NCBI GenBank assembly: GCA_027676805.1
Contig: JAQENU010000003.1
Span: forward strand, 102,815-166,814
Direction: 5' to 3'
DNA length: 64,000 nt
Source of the DNA: Coprobacillaceae bacterium UN01-12pH3A
GTDB taxonomy: Bacteria > Bacillota_I > Bacilli_A > Erysipelotrichales > Coprobacillaceae
Under the pieces are notes generated by a model. That model did no database searches. It had not been told where the DNA came from and saw only the letters and a program-made list of their open reading frames with translations. The position numbers were made by a program, and so were the translations under genes. Of the stretch, positions 36,085 through 43,512 are shown piece by piece. Numbering within the stretch: the stretch's first letter is position 1; each line of letters opens with the position of its first letter.

Positions 36085-36218
36085 TTCGAGTTCCTCTTTT
36101 CTAAATTATTTTTATAATATTCAGTCACCACATTCCCCTATTCATCACTCATTATAACAAAACCAAACTGTAATAAACAGTATCGCCCTAATATTATTCA
36201 ATAAAAGATTCTTCAACA

Positions 36219-36247
36219 TTGTAGGATAGAAAAACGTATGCTATACT
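36219..36247 (+). promoter_or_regulatory. Promoter of merR-type gene
   Basis: TTGTAG, 17 bases, TATACT. The spacer is normal, unlike the 19-20 bases usual at MerR-activated promoters. Confidence 0.55.
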
Positions 36248-36260
36248 TTATTTAGTTTAA

Positions 36261-36276
36261 TTAAAGTTAACTTTAA
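36261..36276. promoter_or_regulatory. Perfect 16-bp palindrome (candidate operator)
   Basis: TTAAAGTTAACTTTAA lies just after the predicted start site and 24 bases before the MerR-type gene. Its AAGTTAACTT core also occurs twice near 50.4 kb. Confidence 0.5.
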
Positions 36277-36299
36277 ACATCAATCGAGGAGGAAAATAT

Positions 36300-36764
36300 A
36301 TGCCCTATACAATTGGAGAAGTCGCGAAAAAAATGAATGTTGCCCCTTCTACACTTCGCTATTATGATAAAGAAGGACTACTGCCTTTCATTCAGCGCAG
36401 TGAAAATGGAATTCGTTTTTTCACAGAAAAAGATTTTGAAATTCTTTCCGTTATTCATTGTTTGAAGCAAACCGGAATCTCAATCAAGGATATTAAGCGT
36501 TATATTGATATGATCGGTGAAGGGGATAAAAGCATTGATGCCCGCTTAGAGCTTTTCAGAAAAGAAAAAGAATCGGTTGAAAACAAAATTCAGGAAATGG
36601 AAAGAACACTCGCTATATTGGAATATAAATGCTGGTATTATGAAACTTCAAAAAAAGATGGGACAATGGACTATGTTGACAAAATGACGTTTGAAGAAAT
36701 GCCGGAAAAATTTGCAAAGATAAAACGCGATTTAGGGAAGCTAGATATTGTTCCCACGAAATAA
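36300..36764 (+). CDS. MerR-family transcriptional regulator
   Basis: A 154-residue regulator. The winged HTH is YTIGEVAKKMNVAPSTLRYY ... LLPFIQRSENGIRFFTEKDFE (3-45), followed by a coiled-coil dimerisation helix (about 78-115, FRKEKESVENKIQEMERTLAILEYK) and a short tail without metal-binding cysteines. This suits the multidrug or oxidative-stress branch (TipA/AdhR-like). GAGGAGG precedes the ATG. No target gene adjoins it downstream (a terminator follows). The palindrome in its own promoter region suggests autoregulation. Confidence 0.9.
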   Translation: MPYTIGEVAKKMNVAPSTLRYYDKEGLLPFIQRSENGIRFFTEKDFEILSVIHCLKQTGISIKDIKRYIDMIGEGDKSIDARLELFRKEKESVENKIQEMERTLAILEYKCWYYETSKKDGTMDYVDKMTFEEMPEKFAKIKRDLGKLDIVPTK

Positions 36765-37077
36765 AATAGTGATACGACATCACGGTAAAAGTTTAAAGGT
36801 TTGTTTCTAGTTAGTAAGAAATAAACCTTTTATTATTAAATATTAGATTGATGCTTATGGAAGTACAATTGCAACGCATTTAGATCGAACCATGTGTTTT
36901 GCCGTCATATCGTATTTTCTCATCCTATTATAAAGAGCAAAACGATATAGCTTTATATTCCTTGTTTTTAATAACTCATAAATTTGTCGGTTTATATGAA
37001 TTTAAATCCGATATTTTTTATTATATAAGATATTTTATGTATTTTTATATGGTATAATAAAAAAAGGAGGTAAACCA
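36765..37077. other. Gap between merR-type gene and antiporter
   Basis: About 310 bases. It holds the terminator of the merR-type gene at 36795-36830 and an AT-rich upstream region of the antiporter with a TATAAT near 37053. Nothing else was recognised. Confidence 0.5.
36795..36830 (+). terminator. Terminator after merR-type gene
   Basis: A 14-bp stem (AAAGGTTTGTTTCT / AGAAATAAACCTTT, one G-T pair), followed by TTATTATT. Confidence 0.75.
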
Positions 37078-38712
37078 ATGAATATGATACTACTTGTAGG
37101 AGCAATCGTTATTATCATATGTATTTTATGCAGTAAGCTCTCTGATAAATTTGGTATCCCCGTTCTTTTCTTTTTTATTTTACTGGGAACAATCTTTGGA
37201 AGCGATGGAATATTTAAGATTCCATTTGAAGATTTCCAATTTGCTGAAGACATATGCAGTGTCGCTTTAATCTTTATTATTTTTTATGGCGGATTTACAA
37301 CCAATTGGGCACTCGCTAAAAAGGTTGCACCTGTTTCTATAATCCTCTCATCTATCGGTGTTTTGCTGACTGCTTTACTCACCGGCTTTTTCTGTTATTT
37401 TGTTCTTCATTTTGAATGGCTTGAAAGTATGCTGATTGGGGCGGTTCTATCCTCAACCGATGCCGCCAGTGTTTTTTCTGTTCTTCGAAGCAAGAAGCTG
37501 AATTTAAAATATAAAACCGCTTCCTTACTGGAATTGGAAAGCGGAAGCAATGACCCTTGGGCATATACGATAACTATTATTATCCTATCCTTAATGTCTC
37601 AGAAATTAACTTCGTTTGATATTTTTTCGATTGTTTTTTCACAAGTGGTTTTTGGTGTCTTGTTTGGGGCTGGGATCGCTATTCTTTCTAAGAAGATTAT
37701 GTCTTCTGTTCACTATGAAGTATCTCAATTCGCTCCCCTAATTATGGTAGCGATTGCCATTCTCTCCTACGCTCTTCCTACTTATTTTAACGGTAATGGC
37801 TATATCAGTGCTTATATTGTAGGAATTGTCTTGGGAAATTCAGAGATTGGGGATAAAAAGGGACTTGTCAGCTTCTTTGACGGCATTGTCAATCTTTTTC
37901 AAATCTTTCTGTTCTTCTTATTGGGACTGCTGGCATTCCCATCACAAATTCCCAACAGTCTGCTTCCTGCGTTAGCGATCGCTGTATTCATCACTTTGAT
38001 TGCTAGACCGATTGCAGTAGGGATTATCATGAAGCTCTTCAAGTGTCCGCTCGAGCAAATCGCTTTAGTAAGTTTTTCCGGGTTAAGAGGAGCAACATCT
38101 ATTATCTTTGCGATTATGGTGACGGCTTCTCCTACCTATACTAATAACGATATTTTTCATATTGTTTTCTTTATCGTTCTTCTTTCCCTTTCAATTCAAG
38201 GGACATTACTTCCCTATCTCTCTTCAAAATTAGCGATGATCGATGATCATGAAGATGTATTAAAAACATTTACGGATTACAGCGATGAAAAGAATATACA
38301 ATTTCTAACATTAACAATGCAGGAAAATCATCCTTGGGTTGATTCCTATATTAAGGATATTATTTTGCCGCCGCAGACACGCATCGTCATGATTAACCGT
38401 AAAGACGTAAAAATAACCCCTAAGGGAAATAGAAAAATAGAAAAAGATGATGAGTTGATAATCAGTGCCTTTGAAGCTCAGACAGAAGATGATCTAAAAT
38501 TATCAGAAATTATTCTTGATGAAGATCATCATTGGCTAAATACTTATCTGCGAGATATAAAAATAGCCCATGGGCTGATTGTTTTGATTCAGCGAGATAA
38601 TCAAATCATAGTGCCTCATGGGGATGTCTTGCTTTTAAATGGAGATATGATCGTCATTGCTCATAGCAGTAAAGGACATCGATTAGATAAGATGATTCTT
38701 GACATAGAGTAA
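37078..38712 (+). CDS. Cation/proton antiporter, NhaP/CvrA type with RCK C-terminal domains
   Basis: A 544-residue protein. Residues 1 to about 390 hold about 12 membrane helices of the CPA1 family (SSTDAASVFSVLRSKKL and LLELESGSNDPWAYTI, carrying the family's ion-binding acidic residues). The cytoplasmic tail has two TrkA-C/RCK_C-type domains (about 410-470 and 475-544), as in the potassium/proton antiporter CvrA (NhaP2). It probably exports K+ or Na+ for pH or turgor control. AAAGGAGG precedes the ATG. It is monocistronic. Confidence 0.9.
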   Translation: MNMILLVGAIVIIICILCSKLSDKFGIPVLFFFILLGTIFGSDGIFKIPFEDFQFAEDICSVALIFIIFYGGFTTNWALAKKVAPVSIILSSIGVLLTALLTGFFCYFVLHFEWLESMLIGAVLSSTDAASVFSVLRSKKLNLKYKTASLLELESGSNDPWAYTITIIILSLMSQKLTSFDIFSIVFSQVVFGVLFGAGIAILSKKIMSSVHYEVSQFAPLIMVAIAILSYALPTYFNGNGYISAYIVGIVLGNSEIGDKKGLVSFFDGIVNLFQIFLFFLLGLLAFPSQIPNSLLPALAIAVFITLIARPIAVGIIMKLFKCPLEQIALVSFSGLRGATSIIFAIMVTASPTYTNNDIFHIVFFIVLLSLSIQGTLLPYLSSKLAMIDDHEDVLKTFTDYSDEKNIQFLTLTMQENHPWVDSYIKDIILPPQTRIVMINRKDVKITPKGNRKIEKDDELIISAFEAQTEDDLKLSEIILDEDHHWLNTYLRDIKIAHGLIVLIQRDNQIIVPHGDVLLLNGDMIVIAHSSKGHRLDKMILDIE

Positions 38713-38873
38713 CATCACTAGTTATATTCATGATTAAGCTTTACTATTTAGCCCAGTGTTTTTAACATTATAAACAACAATATTATAACGAAATCATATT
38801 AAGAATAACTTATTCTTTTGTTAGTAAGGGTTAATAACTGCATAACTTATTTATTCCATTTCATTTATGAAGA

Positions 38874-38903
38874 TTGACTCCTGACAAAATACCACAGTAT
38901 AAT
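38874..38903 (+). promoter_or_regulatory. Promoter of hxlR-type gene
   Basis: TTGACT, 18 bases, TATAAT, about 40 bases before the ATG. Confidence 0.65.
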
Positions 38904-38944
38904 ATACTTAGTTTTAGATAACGCTCAATGCAAAGGAGACATCT

Positions 38945-39277
38945 ATGAAAAGGAAAGAAGATCTGCCTGTATGTCCGGTGGCTACAACAGTCCAACTCAT
39001 CGGGAATAAATGGAAATTACTGATTATACAAAATTTACTTGTTCGTCCATGGCGATTCAATGAATTGCAGAAATCTTTGGAGATCAGTCAAAAGGTTTTG
39101 ACGGATAATCTGCGTTCTATGGAAAAAGACGGACTGATTATTCGCACTGTCTTTGATGAAGTTCCTCCCAAAGTGGAATATTCACTCTCTGAATTAGGGG
39201 AATCAATGAAGCCGATTATTTGCTCTTTAGAGAATTGGGGAACAGCTTATTTAAAAAATCATAAAGATAAAATATAA
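38945..39277 (+). CDS. HxlR-family regulator
   Basis: A 110-residue winged-helix protein. It opens with CPVATTVQLIGNKWKLLIIQNLL, where the cysteine (residue 10) before the first helix is the redox- or electrophile-sensing residue in HypR/YodB-type members. FNELQKSLEISQKVLTDNLR is the recognition region. AAAGGAGA precedes the ATG. The gene converges on a nitroreductase, a common target partner of HxlR regulators, and a shared terminator separates them. Confidence 0.9.
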   Translation: MKRKEDLPVCPVATTVQLIGNKWKLLIIQNLLVRPWRFNELQKSLEISQKVLTDNLRSMEKDGLIIRTVFDEVPPKVEYSLSELGESMKPIICSLENWGTAYLKNHKDKI

Positions 39278-39324
39278 AAAGTTTATCATAGATATTATTT
39301 TAATAATCTATCATAAACTTTTTT
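39276..39324. terminator. Bidirectional terminator between hxlR-type gene and nitroreductase
   Basis: A stem of about 18 bp (AAAAAGTTTAT ... ATAAACTTTTT with one C-C mismatch) with A-run and T-run on either side. Confidence 0.88.
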
Positions 39325-39361
39325 ACTTTCTAATAAATTACTTTATTAAATATTTATATAT

Positions 39362-39952
39362 CTATGTTTCATCGATATAAATAATTCTGCCTTCATTTCT
39401 CGGTTTTATTTGAGGATAGGCACCGCGGATATAGCCTAGACATACAAACACCATCGGTAGATAGTGTTCATCTATTCCCCATTTTTCCCATAGCTCTTGA
39501 ATTTCAAAATGTTCATACGTCGCTTCCGCTCTTCCTACTATACAACTGGATATTCCTAAATCCATTGCTTCTAAAGTCATATTTTGTGCACATACAAAGG
39601 CTGAACCAATTGCGTTTACAGTTGATTTTCTATCTTTAGGTACACATACAATTCCTAATGCCGGACAGCCATAGAATCCGCTTTTAATAGATAAGTCATC
39701 TATAATAGAAGGCTGATCTGCGGATACACCCCGACCTCCCCAATGACGATTCTCACAGTTGGCATTAATGATACCAATTTTTTCAATCAGCTTTTGATCA
39801 TCTAAGATAATAATTTTTGTTCCCTGTCTTCCACCAGGATTTGGCGCGTAGATTCCTGCTTCTGCGATTTTATCCAGTTTTTCTTTCTCTACTTTTTCAT
39901 CTGAGTAAGTTCTAATTGATCGTCTGGTTTTCATCATCTCTAATAGTTCCAT
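39362..39952 (-). CDS. Nitroreductase-family flavoprotein
   Basis: A 196-residue FMN-dependent oxidoreductase. It begins MELLEMMKTRRSIRTYSDE (the RRSxRxY FMN-phosphate motif) and has the insertion GFYGCPALGIVCVPKD and a central helix FVCAQNMTLEAMDLGISSC. Substrates may be nitroaromatics or quinones. The start is the ATG at 39952 because AGGGAGG lies eight bases upstream; the longest frame has 22 extra codons. It is convergent with the HxlR gene, which may control it. Its own promoter is TTGTTG-16-TATAAT at 39981-40008. Confidence 0.88.
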   Translation of the reverse strand: MELLEMMKTRRSIRTYSDEKVEKEKLDKIAEAGIYAPNPGGRQGTKIIILDDQKLIEKIGIINANCENRHWGGRGVSADQPSIIDDLSIKSGFYGCPALGIVCVPKDRKSTVNAIGSAFVCAQNMTLEAMDLGISSCIVGRAEATYEHFEIQELWEKWGIDEHYLPMVFVCLGYIRGAYPQIKPRNEGRIIYIDET

Positions 39953-40323
39953 ATTCTTGTCCTCCCTCTTTCTTAATTTCATTATAACTTGAAACAAGAA
40001 TCCAACAAGTACGCACATTTATGTAACTATCCACTGATTTTAAAGACTGATAATGAGTAGTAAAGTCATAAAAGTATTATATTTATAGGCATTACTGGGT
40101 GGTTTTTACTTATTTTAAATATATCCGAAAATAATATAATCCCATATTTCTAATATTAACTTTTTCATACATATCTAAGTACAAAACAGATAAGCCTTGA
40201 TTAACCTATGTTATAATGATTATAGAAGAATACTTCTGTTCATTGATGTATTTACATACTAAGCTAGTCATAATCAATAAGCTTATAACAGACTATTTAT
40301 CATAGTTAGAAAGGAGACTTTGT
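39953..40323. other. Gap between nitroreductase and small membrane genes
   Basis: About 370 bases. Minus-strand promoter TTGTTG-16-TATAAT for the nitroreductase lies at 39981-40008, with an ACTTG/CAAGT inverted repeat around it that could be an HxlR site. A TATAAT near 40212 may serve the small membrane genes. No further gene was seen. Confidence 0.5.
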
Positions 40324-40518
40324 ATGAAACGACCAACGACTACTGCAAAAATAATTTATTCAATTGCCGTTTTATTCTTTGGACTTACTTCCGGATTTTC
40401 ACTAGGTATTTGGGTAAATTCAGAAGGTGAAGGACTGCTAGCCTTTGTTTTTGGCATGGTTTTATGTATTCTTATTATAGAATTAGTTAAAATAATTATT
40501 TCTATAGCTAAACTCTAA
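40324..40518 (+). CDS. Small two-helix membrane protein
   Basis: A 64-residue protein with two predicted membrane helices (about 10-30 and 38-60) joined by a short acidic loop (NSEGEG). It is preceded by AAAGGAG and a well-spaced ATG. I do not recognise the family. It is followed 30 bases later by a second small two-helix protein, so the two are probably one transcription unit. A toxin, a small ion-channel-like peptide or a membrane regulator are all possible. Confidence 0.6.
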   Translation: MKRPTTTAKIIYSIAVLFFGLTSGFSLGIWVNSEGEGLLAFVFGMVLCILIIELVKIIISIAKL

Positions 40519-40548
40519 TCATACTCATAACTCAAAAGGAGGGAAATT

Positions 40549-40746
40549 ATGAAAAAGAAAAAACATTATATTTTGAGCTGCATAGGAATCCTTATTGCAA
40601 TTTTTTCGATCAGTTATCTAAATGGTTCTGCATTTTCCCTTGATACTGCTAACAATGTAACTTTTATTATCTCTTTATTAATAACGACTACAATTTTTAA
40701 TACCGCTGCATTCTTTATATTACTTTATAAAATTAATAAAAAATAG
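40549..40746 (+). CDS. Small two-helix membrane protein
   Basis: A 65-residue protein with a basic N terminus (MKKKKH), a helix at about 8-24, a short loop with an SLDTANNV stretch, a second helix at about 38-58 and a KINKK tail. AAAAGGAGG precedes the ATG. It is not recognisably related to the upstream small protein beyond topology. The sequence becomes foreign-looking shortly after its stop. Confidence 0.6.
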   Translation: MKKKKHYILSCIGILIAIFSISYLNGSAFSLDTANNVTFIISLLITTTIFNTAAFFILLYKINKK

Positions 40747-40909
40747 CGAATTATCCAGCTGGTTGAGGTGACCTACTTAACCACAAATGCGTATGGTAGC
40801 TGGGTCTATAAGAAACAGACCATCGGTTGGATAAGGAAATGGTGCCCTGTTTGGTACCCAAATGATAGTAACGTCTTATAAAAATTGTTAAAATGATATG
40901 CAGCTATAT
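40747..40909. other. Left edge of foreign-looking segment
   Basis: More GC-rich than its surroundings. A plus-strand reading gives a fragment (VEVTYLTTNAYGSWVYKKQT, then IGWIRKWCPVWYPND) without a start or ribosome-binding site, so it looks like a gene remnant. I do not recognise the source. Confidence 0.35.
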
Positions 40910-40938
40910 TTGACAGGTACATGTTAAAACATTAGAAT
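40910..40938 (+). promoter_or_regulatory. Promoter of first acetyltransferase cassette
   Basis: TTGACA, 17 bases, TAGAAT: the same boxes and spacing as in front of the second acetyltransferase (42256-42284). Confidence 0.7.
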
Positions 40939-40948
40939 TAGGGAAATA

Positions 40949-40977
40949 GAATGTTTACGCTTTTGGCGGAAAAGGCG
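40949..40977 (+). promoter_or_regulatory. Leader hairpin of first acetyltransferase
   Basis: CGCTTTT, a GGCGG loop, then AAAAGGCG form a stem with one bulge in the 5' leader. Its counterpart in front of the second acetyltransferase is at 42299-42322. Confidence 0.5.
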
Positions 40978-41013
40978 AACAAGAGATTATTTATATTATC
41001 TAAGGAGAGCACA

Positions 41014-41814
41014 ATGTATAAATTGAGTTTTATAAAAAGCGATTTAAAGAATATCGAGCCGTTATTTGACGAATATTTACAGACTTTAACGGACGTTACC
41101 GACGATTTTTGGGAAGGAGATATTATAGAAGCAGATATTTATGAAATACAAAAAGACGAATCCGCAATCGGATTTTTCTCAATAGCGAATGATAAAAAAC
41201 TTACATCGTTTTATATTTGTTATGAGTATTTGGGTAAAGCTCAAGACATATTTAAGCAAATTCTTGCAGATTATAAAATTCAAACGGCTTTCGTTACTAC
41301 TTGCGATAAATTGTTTTTAAATTTGTGTTTTGATTTTCATAAGAAAATAGAAATGCAAGCATACTTCTTTGACGGAACTAAGAAAATACAAGTCCGAGAA
41401 CCTGAATATAAGCGTGAATTTATATCAGAAATAAAGCCGGAAGAAATTACAGAATTAAATAATAAAACAGAGAATTTTTTTGGTATCGAATCGCCGGAAG
41501 CATATATAAAAAGCGGTCAAAAAATATTTCGCCTTGCAGAAAACGATGAGGATTTAGGTTACGGGGTAATTTTTAGGAAAAGGTTATCTCCTGAATATTA
41601 TGATTGTGGAATGGTGACATTGCCCGAACACCGACAAAAAGGTGTTGGACGAAGTTTGCAAATTCACATGGCAGATATTATACGTGAAAATGGCGGAATC
41701 CCCGTTGCCGGATGCTTGTATAACAATATTAACAGTAAACGAACTATCGAAAGTGCGGGACGTTTCAGTAATGTAAGGCTGTTGAACGTGTGGTTTGTTG
41801 AAAAAGCCGAATGA
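41014..41814 (+). CDS. GNAT-family acetyltransferase (two-domain)
   Basis: A 266-residue protein. The C-terminal half is a clear GNAT domain: DCGMVTLPEHRQKGVGRSLQ (acetyl-CoA loop R-x-x-G-x-G, about residues 198-217) and a following helix and strand (AGCLYNNINSKRTIESAGR). The N-terminal 130 residues may be a degenerate second GNAT fold. The ATG at 41014 has AAGGAGAG in front; an in-frame ATG 63 bases upstream lies in the leader hairpin. Codon use differs from its neighbours (GCG, CGA, ACG are frequent). It has its own promoter and looks horizontally acquired. The substrate is unknown. Confidence 0.8.
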   Translation: MYKLSFIKSDLKNIEPLFDEYLQTLTDVTDDFWEGDIIEADIYEIQKDESAIGFFSIANDKKLTSFYICYEYLGKAQDIFKQILADYKIQTAFVTTCDKLFLNLCFDFHKKIEMQAYFFDGTKKIQVREPEYKREFISEIKPEEITELNNKTENFFGIESPEAYIKSGQKIFRLAENDEDLGYGVIFRKRLSPEYYDCGMVTLPEHRQKGVGRSLQIHMADIIRENGGIPVAGCLYNNINSKRTIESAGRFSNVRLLNVWFVEKAE

Positions 41815-42255
41815 ACAGTATGAGCATTTTGCGCAACGCAGCTTATTGGACAAATGCGCATTAGTAAAAATGGCGTACACAATAGTCGCAAGCAGGGCAG
41901 ATGTATATGCACATCTGCTTTTGCTTGTTGGGGTGAGGTTCCCCAAATCCCCTGTGGACGCCCTTGACAGGGCGGCTACGCTCCTTGCAGGAGCTAAGAA
42001 AAAATTACCTTACTTGTTGTGGTATGAGAGCGGACATTTAAGCTGTCTGGCATCCATGTCTGGCATCCAGTTATAAAGAAGATATAAGCCGCTATTTCTG
42101 CATTAGGCTATAAAAAATAGTATCAGTTTTAGTTTGTACTATGGTACTCATGTAAAGACAACAAGGCTGGAAAATGTTTGCAGGTAATGATTTGACCAAA
42201 ATCCCGCCCGATTCCATAAAGACTTGGAGCACAATATAAGAATAGATGTAGCAAC
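41815..42255. other. Spacer between acetyltransferase cassettes, foreign-looking
   Basis: About 440 bases without a supported gene. The first part (41820-42010) is GC-rich and contains GGTGAGGTTCCCCAAATCCC-like text of the kind found in conjugative elements of Clostridia. A GAGCATTTTGC...ACGC...CTTATTGG stretch just after the first acetyltransferase resembles the sequence after the second. Confidence 0.45.
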
Positions 42256-42284
42256 TTGACAGTTTCGGCATTACCATTTAGAAT
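42256..42284 (+). promoter_or_regulatory. Promoter of second acetyltransferase cassette
   Basis: TTGACA, 17 bases, TAGAAT, identical in boxes and spacing to the promoter at 40910-40938. Confidence 0.75.
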
Positions 42285-42298
42285 ATAAGAAATAAAAT

Positions 42299-42322
42299 AT
42301 TCGCCTTAGGCGGATAAGGTGA
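42299..42322 (+). promoter_or_regulatory. Leader hairpin of second acetyltransferase
   Basis: TTCGCCTT, AGGCGGAT loop, AAGGTGAA: an 8-bp stem with one G-T pair, in the same place as the hairpin of the first cassette. Confidence 0.55.
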
Positions 42323-42375
42323 ACGAAAGCTATAATTCCACAGGCTTTCTGTGTTTATAACACAGATATTAGAAT

Positions 42376-42429
42376 ATGACAATCAAAGATATTCGGAACT
42401 ATACAAACTGGAGGGCAGCTTTAAGTTAA
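42376..42429 (+). CDS. Candidate 17-residue leader peptide
   Basis: ATG-initiated frame MTIKDIRNYTNWRAALS ending in TAA at 42427-42429, directly before the anti-SD element CCCTCC. A small hairpin (CTGTGTT / AACACAG, 42349-42365) precedes it. Only a weak ribosome-binding site is visible, so translation is unproven. The position between promoter and regulated gene and the overlap with a switchable hairpin suggest translation attenuation. Confidence 0.4.
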   Translation: MTIKDIRNYTNWRAALS

Positions 42430-42447
42430 CCCTCCTAATTATGGAGG
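42410..42447 (+). promoter_or_regulatory. Mutually exclusive hairpins masking the Shine-Dalgarno site
   Basis: CCCTCC (42430-42435) can pair either upstream with GGAGGG (42410-42415, inside the leader peptide) or downstream with GGAGG (42443-42447), which is the ribosome-binding site of the acetyltransferase. Movement of a ribosome on the leader would decide which hairpin forms. Confidence 0.6.
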
Positions 42448-42453
42448 AAAGTT

Positions 42454-42903
42454 ATGAATAATATTACCTTAAAGAAAATTGATGATTCAAATTTCATTGA
42501 TTGCTTCAACTTAAAACTTGCAATGGGCCAAGATAAGTATGTTTCAAATCCTATTCGTAGTCTCGCACAAGCGTATGTCTATTACAGCCAATGCATGCCA
42601 TTTGGCATATATGCAGAAGATAAAATGGTTGGATACGTAATGGTTATCTACGATTATGATGAAGAAGTATATAATATTTGGCACATGATGATTGATAGCA
42701 CTTTTCAGGGGAATGGGTATGGTAAAAGTGCATTGCAGGAAGTTCTCAAATACATTACCTCAAAGCCTTTTGGGAGCTCCAAAACCGTTTTAATTACCTG
42801 TAATCCCCAAAATGAAGTGGCATATAGACTATATCGCCAAATTGGTTTTACTGAAACTGGCAAAAACGATGATGACGAATTGGAACTGGGCATAACTTTA
42901 TAA
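42454..42903 (+). CDS. GNAT-family acetyltransferase (spermine/spermidine or drug type)
   Basis: A 149-residue single-domain GNAT. IDSTFQGNGYGKSALQEVLKYI (about 88-109) is the acetyl-CoA binding loop and helix; TCNPQNEVAYRLYRQIGFTETG (about 113-134) is the C-terminal signature seen in PaiA/BltD-like polyamine and amine acetyltransferases. The size and the ribosome-stalling-like leader resemble those of inducible antibiotic-resistance genes, but the substrate cannot be told from sequence. GGAGG is seven bases before the ATG and can be masked by the leader. Confidence 0.85.
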   Translation: MNNITLKKIDDSNFIDCFNLKLAMGQDKYVSNPIRSLAQAYVYYSQCMPFGIYAEDKMVGYVMVIYDYDEEVYNIWHMMIDSTFQGNGYGKSALQEVLKYITSKPFGSSKTVLITCNPQNEVAYRLYRQIGFTETGKNDDDELELGITL

Positions 42904-43196
42904 AATACATATAATTCTACTGCGAGCATTTGGTATGGTACGCCTTATTGGTAAAAAAAGAGGTACTACCCATTTTGTCGTTTTCGCAGTCGGTTCTTTC
43001 CTCCGCGTCATCACTCCCGCAGATAGACGACGGCTTATTACATTCAAAACGTCTGCACAGGGGTTTACGTATGACCGTATAAAATCCTATGCAGCCTTTT
43101 GAGCTGCTATTTCACTAGTCGGGCAATAAAAAATAATAGTGTCTTTAAGCATGTATAAAATTAGCAGTACCTATGGTTAATCACTTTATTGTTTTA
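42904..43196. other. Right part of foreign-looking segment
   Basis: About 290 bases between the second acetyltransferase and the tRNA-His terminator. No frame with a ribosome-binding site. Locally GC-richer, and its start (GAGCATTTGG ... ACGCC, TTATTGG) resembles the flank after the first acetyltransferase. Confidence 0.4.
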
Positions 43197-43227
43197 ATAA
43201 AAAAATCAACTGCCTAAACAGTTGATT
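43197..43227 (-). terminator. Terminator of tRNA-His
   Basis: A 9-bp stem (AATCAACTG / CAGTTGATT), followed on the minus strand by TTTTTTT. Confidence 0.85.
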
Positions 43228-43260
43228 GCTTTTATATATTTGCTGATGTTAGTTTTAAAA

Positions 43261-43337
43261 TGGGGCGACCGATGGGAATCGAACCCACGAATGTCAGAGC
43301 CACAATCTGATGTGTTAACCACTTCACCACGATCGCC
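43261..43337 (-). tRNA. tRNA-His (anticodon GTG)
   Basis: A complete cloverleaf with encoded CCA and a TTGTGGC anticodon loop. It has the histidine-specific extra G(-1) paired with C73: GCGATCG / CGGTCGC acceptor stem plus the G-1:C73 pair. The T loop is TTCGATT. Confidence 0.93.
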
Positions 43338-43512
43338 ATATCGTTCATCAGCAAAAATTATTATAGTATAAAACTTATTACTTGTAAAGCATAAAATGAC
43401 ATTTTTTAAAATTTATTTACGATTCTATTTTTTGTATTAAAACTTTTTTACAAATGATAAAAAGCTGGGATTCCCTTGTCACTTATGTTAAAGTGTTGAA
43501 GAGGTGATGAGG

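Noticed and set aside
41795..42076. 93-codon frame after the first acetyltransferase
   Set aside because: Overlaps the end of the acetyltransferase without its own ribosome-binding site. It is probably GC-rich flanking sequence left from a mobile element.
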